Source of the DNA: Corynebacterium faecale
GTDB lineage: Bacteria; Actinomycetota; Actinomycetes; Mycobacteriales; Mycobacteriaceae
Length of the DNA stretch: 64,000 nt
Direction of reading: 5' to 3'
Assembly: GCF_030408735.1 (NCBI RefSeq)
Contig: NZ_CP047204.1
Span: 1,178,001-1,242,000, forward strand
Shown: positions 1 through 6,766 of the stretch, piece after piece
How the letters are laid out: each line of letters opens with the position of its first letter
Numbering within the stretch: position 1 is the stretch's first letter
Made by a program: the position numbers and the translations under genes
The notes under the pieces: generated by a model
Seen by the model: the letters and a program-made list of their open reading frames with translations, nothing else
Database searches by the model: none
What the model was told of the DNA's origin: nothing

Positions 1-852
1 GTCATAGGTTTCGAAATGGGAATCGTTCCAGTAGGTATCGAATGTTGCTATGAACTTGTCCACAATTGTGGGCGTGGTGGCGACTGAGGTACGAACGTTC
101 CATTCGATGCCGTCGACAAGCGCGGAGTTCGACAAATTTGAGCTACCGATATATGCCGTATCGAATCCAGAATTGCGTCGAAGTAACCAAGCTTTTGCAT
201 GGAGACGAGTTGTTTTAGGATCGTAGTTTATTTTAACTTTCGCGCCATAGACGTTGACTAGACGATCCACCGCAGCGGCTTCCGTGGCGCCGCAGTAGGT
301 AGTGGTGATGACACGCAGCGGAACACCACGGTTCTTGAGTTCCATGAGCTCATCATGAATAACCCGGATGCCACTGGACTTGATGAAAGCGCAGATAAGA
401 TCCACGGAGTCCGCAGTTCGAAACTCACGACGGAGCTCAGCGGACATATTTTGATCTTTGGCGGCATTGGTCAACAGTGCTGCACCCGATAGCGGAATCT
501 CGGGTAGAGGTGGAGGATCAGCCAATGCAGTGGGGTGAACAGAGTACAACAAGGATTCGTCTTCTATGACGTCCTCGTGATCTAGCAAAGCGATGACCTG
601 GTTAATTAACGCTATTCGATCGCTGGAATTTTTGGTTCTCCGAAGTGCAGAATCGAGCCGCCTACTCACTAACTGGGTGAGCGACTGGATATAACGATCT
701 TTGGTGGCTTCGTCATCGCCAGGCGCGGTGGAAAAGACAGTGGTGGGGGATTCGTCCCGCGTGGCTTGGATTCGCTCCTGGATTCGTGCAGTGACGGGAG
801 TTTCGTAAGCGCCAAATGGAAGGATTGAATCATTCTTTTTAAAGGAGGTCAT
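1..852 (-). CDS. PLD-domain protein, N-terminal part of a probable DUF3427-type helicase (cut by window edge)
   Basis: The frame is open from an ATG at 852 to base 1, giving 284 residues without a stop, so the 3' end lies outside the window. Near the visible end there is a phospholipase-D-like active-site half, RLHAKAWLLRRNSGFDTAYI followed by GSSNLSNSAL, typical of the N-terminal PLD nuclease-like module of large DEAD/DEAH helicases with a C-terminal DUF3427 region. The helicase motifs themselves are not visible. The upstream NUDIX gene ends 2 bases before this ATG, so the two are almost certainly one transcript. An AAAGGAGG-like stretch at 841-848 lies inside the start of the gene and is not its ribosome binding site. 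The domain family is fairly sure; the full-length architecture is inferred. Confidence 0.7.
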   Translation of the reverse strand, partial: MTSFKKNDSILPFGAYETPVTARIQERIQATRDESPTTVFSTAPGDDEATKDRYIQSLTQLVSRRLDSALRRTKNSSDRIALINQVIALLDHEDVIEDESLLYSVHPTALADPPPLPEIPLSGAALLTNAAKDQNMSAELRREFRTADSVDLICAFIKSSGIRVIHDELMELKNRGVPLRVITTTYCGATEAAAVDRLVNVYGAKVKINYDPKTTRLHAKAWLLRRNSGFDTAYIGSSNLSNSALVDGIEWNVRTSVATTPTIVDKFIATFDTYWNDSHFETYD

Positions 853-854
853 CG

Positions 855-1250
855 CTAAAGGAACCGCTCCTGAATGAGCTCCACAGTCGGAATATCAGCA
901 GGGGCCCAGTGGAGGTCTGTGAGCGCTTCAGGTTCGACCCAGCGGATCTCGCTATGTTCAGTAAGTTGCGGTTCACCCTTGTTCAATTCGCACCAGAAGG
1001 TTGAGAGCTCAACGATGCCGAAAGAGTACTCATAGGCAGTAGTTGTTATGTGTTGGCCGATCGTCGCTTCGCACAGCAGTTCTTCTGCAAGCTCCCGCGC
1101 GAGAGATTCTTCCGGCGACTCATTAGGCTCAATTTTACCGCCGGGAAATTCCCAGTAACCGGGTAGCGCCTTATCGGGTCCTCGCTGGGCTGCAAGGATT
1201 AATCCGTCTCTTAAGAGCACCGCGCCGGTTACTGGAATTCTCTTTGTCAT
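855..1250 (-). CDS. NUDIX (deoxy)nucleoside triphosphate pyrophosphohydrolase, MutT-like
   Basis: This is a protein of about 131 residues with a complete NUDIX box: GGKIEPNE, seven residues, then RELAEEL, matching G-x5-E-x7-REU-x-EE. Family members hydrolyse nucleoside triphosphates or other X-linked nucleoside diphosphates, often oxidised nucleotides. The hydrophobic IPVTGAVLLRDGLILAAQR strand precedes the box as usual for MutT. The start was set at the ATG at 1250 (MTKRIPV), because the longer frame adds only a few poorly conserved residues and neither start has a strong Shine-Dalgarno. It is followed after 2 bases by the PLD/helicase gene, which suggests a joint role. Confidence 0.85.
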   Translation of the reverse strand: MTKRIPVTGAVLLRDGLILAAQRGPDKALPGYWEFPGGKIEPNESPEESLARELAEELLCEATIGQHITTTAYEYSFGIVELSTFWCELNKGEPQLTEHSEIRWVEPEALTDLHWAPADIPTVELIQERFL

Positions 1251-1334
1251 AATTTCTGATTGTCTCATGTGCACTGATTAATGTGCTGAGCCACTCGCCG
1301 TGGCAGGCACGATGACCATAATCGCCGAGGGGAT

Positions 1335-2048
1335 TTACTTAATAGCCCGCTCCATCACCCACGCCAGCACCTCTCCTGTGCCTTGAACAGTTAATTCATC
1401 ACTGTCAGTGACTCGGAGAACATCGCCCTCGTTGAGATCATGACCGTGGGCGCTAAACGTGCCGGCTATGACATATAAATGGATGTAGGCGCCGCCAAGA
1501 AGAGTGGCCACGCCACCATCGTCTAGATGTGCCACCCACATTGATGCTCCAGAGGTGCCGAGGGGAAGCGGAGAGTCGGGGCCAGCAACCTGGATGAAGG
1601 CGCCTGATCCGGCTAGTGTGTCCGTGAAGTCATATGCCTTGTGAGATGGGGGAGTGCCGGCGCGATCGGCGGGGAGCCAGCTCTGCACAATGCGTGCGTT
1701 CTGTCGGCTCGTATAACCGTTGTCATTGACCTCCGAATGGCGAACACCTGAACCAGCACTGATGTGCTGTGCCATGCCGTTGACCAGGACAGTGGGGCTA
1801 TCTGAACCGGAGTCACGGTGGCGGATCGATCCATCGACGATCCAGGACACAATCTCCACGTCCTTGTGGAAGTGCATGTCAAAACCCTCACCGGGGGACA
1901 CGATGTCATCGTTGTGCACCATTAGAAGGCCGAAAGCACTGGCCTTCAGGTCGAAGCTTCCAGTCGCAGGAAAGGACTGTCGAGAAAGCACCGCGGAGTC
2001 TCTCCAGTGGTCGCGGGAAGCGGAGCGCACAACAGCGAAGGTGGTCAT
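1335..2048 (-). CDS. Pirin family protein (bicupin)
   Basis: The 237-residue protein has the pirin signature: an N-terminal cupin with FDMHFHKDVEIVSWIVDG, RHRDS and MAQHISAGSGVRHSE, in which the two His of HFH plus the later HIS and RHSE carry the metal-binding residues. Pirins bind a metal, usually iron, and some (YhhW) have quercetinase activity; the physiological substrate is usually unknown. The length equals YhhW-like bacterial pirins. It is a single gene with its own upstream region at 2049-2200, facing away from the next gene. Confidence 0.85.
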   Translation of the reverse strand: MTTFAVVRSASRDHWRDSAVLSRQSFPATGSFDLKASAFGLLMVHNDDIVSPGEGFDMHFHKDVEIVSWIVDGSIRHRDSGSDSPTVLVNGMAQHISAGSGVRHSEVNDNGYTSRQNARIVQSWLPADRAGTPPSHKAYDFTDTLAGSGAFIQVAGPDSPLPLGTSGASMWVAHLDDGGVATLLGGAYIHLYVIAGTFSAHGHDLNEGDVLRVTDSDELTVQGTGEVLAWVMERAIK

Positions 2049-2216
2049 GGTTTTATCCTAACGGCGGCAGCGTCCTTTGGTGATTTGTAGGTAAAACCTG
2101 CTCTCAGCAATGGGGAGGACTTAAATGCTCTATATACTCAGCCTGATAGTGCATCGGTAGAAGGGAACCGTTGGTGCCCTGGAAGGTTCATTCGAGGCTT
2201 CTGATATTTTTTGAGT

Positions 2217-2966
2217 ATGTCGCTTAGATCTCTTGTCATTTTCGGTTCATTGAGCCTTCTCACGATTTTTGTTGGGATGTTCTGGTGGTTGGTTTTTTCC
2301 AACTCTGATGCCGAGCCTGCAGCAGCAAACGGAGCAAATGAAAGTCATACGACTCCGAAGAATGTACTGGCAGATCGAGTTGCTGCAGAGTCGGCAACCG
2401 TAGAGATTTTGGACTACGGATTTGGTGAGAACCATTATGAAGTGCAGGCAGTTGTCATCGTGAGGGGTGAAGTTGACGGACAGACCGCAGAGCTTGTGAC
2501 TGCTTCCGTGAATTTCCTCGATGGGGAAGGGGAAATCCTGGCAACCGAAGCGCTATCACAGTATCTGAAGTGGAATGGGCAGCAGCTTGTAATCCCTGTC
2601 TCGGCTTATGGCCTTGAACCTGGAACGGTCAAAAGTATTGATCCGACCGTGGTGGTGACAAATAACAAACTGCCGGGTCTGAATGTGGAGAAGATTAATC
2701 CGATCAAATCCACGGAGACCTCGGTTGGATTTGGTGGCGACTACAACGCAACCTTTGCAATGACTAACGAAACCGAAATTGACTGGATGGACATAACCGT
2801 CGGAATCGCTTGTTATGGAGGAGAGGGCGAGATAATCGGAGGGGGAAGTGCTTATCCAGGTCCGCTTTTGATGGGGAAGAGCCTTCGCCTTGAAGCTAGT
2901 GTGACAACATCTAACGAACCTGAATTCTGTGAAGCTTTCCCCCATCCCAGCTTGTTACGTCAGTGA
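2217..2966 (+). CDS. Membrane-anchored extracytoplasmic protein, unknown function
   Basis: This protein of about 249 residues has one N-terminal hydrophobic segment (residues about 4-26, LVIFGSLSLLTIFVGMFWWL) followed by a polar linker and an extracellular domain rich in beta-strand pattern. There is no lipobox Cys, so it looks like a signal anchor. The C-terminal half (YNATFAMTNETEIDW ... GIACYGGEGEIIGGG) has the feel of FxLYD-type immunoglobulin-like domains of Gram-positive surface proteins, but I cannot name a family. The ATG at 2217 is preferred over a TTG at 2211. The gene stands alone between pirin and the patatin gene. Confidence 0.65.
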   Translation: MSLRSLVIFGSLSLLTIFVGMFWWLVFSNSDAEPAAANGANESHTTPKNVLADRVAAESATVEILDYGFGENHYEVQAVVIVRGEVDGQTAELVTASVNFLDGEGEILATEALSQYLKWNGQQLVIPVSAYGLEPGTVKSIDPTVVVTNNKLPGLNVEKINPIKSTETSVGFGGDYNATFAMTNETEIDWMDITVGIACYGGEGEIIGGGSAYPGPLLMGKSLRLEASVTTSNEPEFCEAFPHPSLLRQ

Positions 2967-3023
2967 AGACTTCTAGTTCACCCGTCCTAAGTGGTGGCGC
3001 AGAGGGTGGGTAAACTCATCCCC

Positions 3024-3914
3024 ATGCCTTTATCCTCACCCCAGTACTTCCCGGATGTCGCACTGATCATTGAGGGAGGCGGCACCCGGAACGCATATAC
3101 GGCAGCGATGGTGGATCAGCTGATTGCGCACGATATCCATTTCGGATGGGTTGGGGGAGTATCGGCTGGATCTTCGCACACGGTGAACTTCCTGTCGGGG
3201 GATCGCTTCCGCACCAAGGCCAGTTTCGTGGATTTCGCAGCTGATCGCAGGCATGCCGGCATCCGCCCGTTTCTGCGGGGTAAGGGCTATTTCCATGCCG
3301 AGCATATGTATGAGATCGCGCCGGGTGCGGATCAGGAGTTTCCTTTCGACTTCGATACTTTCAGTTCTGATCCCACGCCGTTCCAGATTTCTGCGGTGCG
3401 GGCGGATACGGGTGAGACGGTGTACTGGGGGAGGGAATCGGCCACTGATTTGTCGCAGTTGATGAAGCGGGTGCGGGCATCGTCGACCATGCCTGGTTTC
3501 ATGCCGATTCCCATGATTGATGGCGCACCCTATGTGGATGGTGCCATTGGGGAGACGGGTGGGCTGATGCTGCAGCCGGCCGTCGATGCCGGTTTCACCC
3601 GTTTCCTGGTTTTAGCCTCCCGGCCACGGGAGTACCTGCGGGCGGAATTCACGCGACCCAAGCTGGTCGCTGCAGCGCTGAGGCGTTATCCCGCCGTGGC
3701 GCGCGGGGTTCTGGCCAGGCCAGCCTTGTACAACGAGACCAAACAACGCTTGCTTGATCTGGAGAAAACCGGTCAGGCTTATCTGTTCTTCTCTGAGGAT
3801 ATGAAGATCAACAATACCGAGACCAACCTGGCCAAACTGCGCGCTACCTTCGAGGCCGGCATGCAACAGACCCAACGGGATTGGCCTGCCGTGATGGAGT
3901 TCCTGAGGGGCTAA
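3024..3914 (+). CDS. Patatin-like phospholipase family protein
   Basis: The 296-residue protein carries all patatin motifs in order: the oxyanion loop GGGTRNAY, the nucleophile elbow GVSAGS (Ser of the Ser-Asp dyad) and DGAIGE with the catalytic Asp. It resembles the bacterial YjjU-type patatins with a C-terminal helical region. Expected activity is acyl-ester hydrolysis of (lyso)phospholipids. The ATG at 3024 is preferred because residues upstream of it are not family-like; a GTG further up at 2991 is possible. Its stop codon overlaps the stop of the convergent hutG by 3 bases (3912-3913/3914), so the two messages are complementary at their 3' ends. Confidence 0.85.
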   Translation: MPLSSPQYFPDVALIIEGGGTRNAYTAAMVDQLIAHDIHFGWVGGVSAGSSHTVNFLSGDRFRTKASFVDFAADRRHAGIRPFLRGKGYFHAEHMYEIAPGADQEFPFDFDTFSSDPTPFQISAVRADTGETVYWGRESATDLSQLMKRVRASSTMPGFMPIPMIDGAPYVDGAIGETGGLMLQPAVDAGFTRFLVLASRPREYLRAEFTRPKLVAAALRRYPAVARGVLARPALYNETKQRLLDLEKTGQAYLFFSEDMKINNTETNLAKLRATFEAGMQQTQRDWPAVMEFLRG

Positions 3915-4840
3915 CCCACAGCCTTCAGGTGCGTTTCGGCGATCTCATGGATGAGTCTGGCGGCTACCCGTGCGGTGCGGTTATTTAGGTCGAGACGGGG
4001 GTTGACCTCGACGACGTCGACAAGCGTTAAACGTCCGGTAGCAGCCAGCGCTGCGCAGATGGCGCGGACGTTGGCCAGGGATACGCCGACGGAGGCGGGG
4101 GAGCCGGTGCCGGGCGCGAGTGCTTCGGAGAGCACGTCGATGTCCACGGTGAGGTGGATGTGTTCGACGTCGCCGACCAGCTGGAGCGCATGATTGGCGG
4201 CCTGTTCCGGGGTGAGGGCGTTCAGCTCATCGTCGGTGGTCACGGTGACGCCGAAGTCGCGCGCCGCGTTGAAGAGGAAATGGGTGTTGTTGGGCTTGGA
4301 CACACCGAGTACAGAGTAGGTGAATTCTTCGCCGACCAGCTCTGCCACCTGGCGGAATGGAGTGCCGTTGGTGGGTTGATCGGCGTCGCGGAGATCCAGG
4401 TGGGCGTCCAGGTTGATGATCGCGGGTGATGCCCCGAGCGCGCGGTAGGCGCCGCGGTGGGAACCGAAACCGGCCTCGTGCCCGCCGCCGAGCACGATTG
4501 GCAGGTGGCCTGCGCGGGTGAGGGCCTCCACGGCATCGCTGAGTGCGTCATGCCCGCGCTCCAGGTCATTCACCTCGATGGTGCCGGCATCATAACGCGG
4601 GTGTTCATCATGCACCGCGAACCAGCCCAACACCCCACGGATCGCGTCGGGGCCCAGGGCGGTGCCCTCGGGACCGTGGTTGCGGCGGTTGCCCTCATCG
4701 GAGGCGAAACCGAGCGTTGCGACGCCCCGACTCGCACCTTCCGGTGCGGTCAGGGGCCGCACGGTGGTGTACCAGAGGGCGTGCTCGGGGTTGTCGCCAT
4801 CAACGCGGCCGGCCCAGGAATCAGAAGGTTCTGTGTTCAT
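3911..4840 (-). CDS. hutG: Formimidoylglutamase (arginase/ureohydrolase family)
   Basis: The 309-residue protein has the ureohydrolase metal-binding motifs GGGHEAGFGSHRG, NLDAHLDLR and VDIDVL, which hold the two manganese ions. The blocks SDEGNRRNHGPEG, NGTPFRQVAEL and NTHFLFNAA are those of HutG rather than agmatinase or arginase. HutG hydrolyses N-formimino-L-glutamate to glutamate and formamide in histidine degradation. No hutH, hutU or hutI is seen nearby. The permease gene upstream on the same strand ends in its own terminator (4904-4938), so hutG probably has its own promoter in the short space around 4841-4900. Confidence 0.8.
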   Translation of the reverse strand: MNTEPSDSWAGRVDGDNPEHALWYTTVRPLTAPEGASRGVATLGFASDEGNRRNHGPEGTALGPDAIRGVLGWFAVHDEHPRYDAGTIEVNDLERGHDALSDAVEALTRAGHLPIVLGGGHEAGFGSHRGAYRALGASPAIINLDAHLDLRDADQPTNGTPFRQVAELVGEEFTYSVLGVSKPNNTHFLFNAARDFGVTVTTDDELNALTPEQAANHALQLVGDVEHIHLTVDIDVLSEALAPGTGSPASVGVSLANVRAICAALAATGRLTLVDVVEVNPRLDLNNRTARVAARLIHEIAETHLKAVG

Positions 4841-4903
4841 GCCAGCCCACGGTAGGTAAAAGCAAGGAGGGTGACAGGCTGGCGGGTTTTCGGTAGAAAC
4901 GAA

Positions 4904-4938
4904 AAGAAGGCCTGTCGGAATATGTGACAGGCCTTCTT
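4904..4938 (-). terminator. Rho-independent terminator of the permease gene
   Basis: A perfect 13-bp stem AAGAAGGCCTGTC (4904-4916) pairs with GACAGGCCTTCTT (4926-4938) around a 9-nt loop. Reading on the minus strand the stem is followed by TTCGTTTC. It sits between the permease stop and the hutG start and separates their transcription. Confidence 0.8.
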
Positions 4939-4942
4939 CTCC

Positions 4943-6367
4943 TTAGATTCTGCGGGGATCCAGTTCCTCGTAATTCAACGGTGCGATCGCCTTGGGGCGG
5001 CCGGTGGCGAAGTAGAGGATGGTCATCACCACCAGGAACCCGACGCCGACGCCGAGGGCCAGGTGGTAGTTGTCGTACCAGATCATGATGCCGAAGGTGA
5101 AGGTGATGAAGGCGATGGCGAAGTACTGGCCGAAGGGATAGAACGGCACCGGGAACTTCAGGCCGGCAACGTCCTCCGGGGACATGTGACGGCGGGAGGC
5201 CACCTGTGCAAGCAGGATCATCAGCCAGACATAGACGGTGGCGAAGGTGGCCAGCGATGCGACGATGACAAAGACCTCCTCCGGCAGGACGACATTGAGC
5301 ACCACGCCGAGGATTAACACGATGATCATGATCACCGTGGTCATCACAGGCACACCGCTCTTGGATACCTTGGTCATGACCTTCGGGGCCAGGTTCTCCT
5401 TGGCCAGACCGGTGAGGACGCGGCCAGCGCCGAAGAGATCGGCGTTGATGGCGGACAGGGCAGCGGTGATCACCACGAGGTTGAGCAGACCGGCGGCCCA
5501 GTTCACACCCAGGGTGGAGAAGATCTGCACGAAGGGGGACTCTTCGCCGGTGATGGACTGCCATGGGTTGAGCGCCAGAATGACCAGGATGGCACCCACA
5601 TAGAACAGCAGGATGCGCAGTGGCACGGTATTAACTGCCTTGGGAATGGACTTCTCCGGATCCTCAGCCTCTGCTCCTGCGACACCGATGATCTCCGTGC
5701 CGCCGAAGGCGAAGAGAACCAGGATGAAGGCGGCGATCATGCCCTCCACACCGTTGGGGAAGAAGCCGCCGTGTTCCCACAGGTTGGAGATGCCCGAGAC
5801 ATCTGCGGAATTGCCCAGGCCGAAGGCCAGGATGGCGGCGCCACCGAGGATCATCGCGATCACGGCCGTGACCTTGATCAGCGTGAACACGAACTCCAAT
5901 TCACCGAACCAGCGCACCGATGCCAGGTTGGCGCCACCCACGATGAGCAGGGTGGCCGCCACCCAGACCCACTGGTCAGTCTCCGGGAACCAGAACTTCA
6001 TGTAGATGCCGATGGCGGTGAGGTCCGCCAGACACACGATGAGCATCTCGAAGGCGAACATCCACCCGGTGATATAACCGGCCCAGCCACCCAGATGGGC
6101 GCGGGTGTATACGGCGAAGGAACCGCGGACGGGGTGGCGCACGGACATCTCACCGAGGGCACGGAGCATGAAGTACACCACGGCGCCGCCGAGCAGGTAC
6201 ACCAGCAGTACCGACGGGCCGGCTGCCTGGATCGCACCTGCGGAACCATAGAACAAGCCTGTGCCAATGGCAGAACCGAGCGCGATGAAGTGGATGTGGC
6301 GGGCACGCAGACCCTTGAATTTTCTGGTCTGCACCGTCTCTGTGGAGACGGTAGGGGAGGCATTCAT
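4943..6367 (-). CDS. Amino-acid permease, APC superfamily (AAT family)
   Basis: The 474-residue protein has about 12 hydrophobic segments and the AAT-family start HIHFIALGSAIGTGLFYGSA (TM1 with the substrate-binding GSAIGTG loop), GEMSVRHPVRGSF and FGGTEIIGVAGAEAEDPEKS. These are proton-coupled uptake systems for aromatic, branched or other neutral and cationic amino acids; the specificity cannot be read from sequence. Neighbouring hutG suggests histidine as one possible substrate, but they are separately terminated. The mRNA leader is long, at least about 100 nt, and contains a riboswitch-like segment described separately. Confidence 0.85.
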   Translation of the reverse strand: MNASPTVSTETVQTRKFKGLRARHIHFIALGSAIGTGLFYGSAGAIQAAGPSVLLVYLLGGAVVYFMLRALGEMSVRHPVRGSFAVYTRAHLGGWAGYITGWMFAFEMLIVCLADLTAIGIYMKFWFPETDQWVWVAATLLIVGGANLASVRWFGELEFVFTLIKVTAVIAMILGGAAILAFGLGNSADVSGISNLWEHGGFFPNGVEGMIAAFILVLFAFGGTEIIGVAGAEAEDPEKSIPKAVNTVPLRILLFYVGAILVILALNPWQSITGEESPFVQIFSTLGVNWAAGLLNLVVITAALSAINADLFGAGRVLTGLAKENLAPKVMTKVSKSGVPVMTTVIMIIVLILGVVLNVVLPEEVFVIVASLATFATVYVWLMILLAQVASRRHMSPEDVAGLKFPVPFYPFGQYFAIAFITFTFGIMIWYDNYHLALGVGVGFLVVMTILYFATGRPKAIAPLNYEELDPRRI

Positions 6368-6766
6368 GGAAATGCGATCTCCATTTCGACGACATTCCCA
6401 CTGCGCCGGAAAAGGATCACCTGAAGGGTTGCCTGAGAGGTTTCCTGTTTAAAGGGCGCGAGCGGTACGGGATTTGAACGGAGATCACCTTACTCCCCAC
6501 TGGTGGAAATCCCATGGTCGGACTAATTCAGGGGAGTGGCACGGGCGTGGGTACGGAATGTCCCAAAGTTGTCCCACGGTGAGAGAGGTCACTCCGATGG
6601 GGCTAATCGGGTAGACCTATGGCCGAATAATGGGGGCTTTTGGGATAAAGTGCGACCTTAATCTCATTTATGCAGCTCAGGCTAGCGGTTCTGGAGTATG
6701 CGCGGAGTATGCGCCTCGGGGGCGGGTATGGAGTTTTCGGGTTGTCTGGCGTAAGTTAGAGAAACA
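6368..6766. other. 399-bp divergent intergenic region with a glycine-riboswitch-like segment toward the permease
   Basis: The region lies between the permease (minus) and the DEAD-box helicase (plus). On the minus strand, 6429-6439 reads CTCTCAGGCAA, preceded by AAAC and followed by a purine-poor stretch, which is the 3' hallmark of glycine aptamers. A weakly complementary GGGAG lies about 70 nt upstream. The other invariant block (GCCGAAGG) is not visible, so the element is degenerate or unrelated. On the plus strand the last 100 bases before the helicase ATG hold its promoter; I see no clear -10/-35 pair. Confidence 0.3.

Noticed and set aside
6460..6495. tRNA T-arm-like stretch (GTTCAAATCCCGT on the minus strand) before the permease
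   Set aside because: The flanking 5-bp stem does not pair and no acceptor, D or anticodon arm can be built around it.
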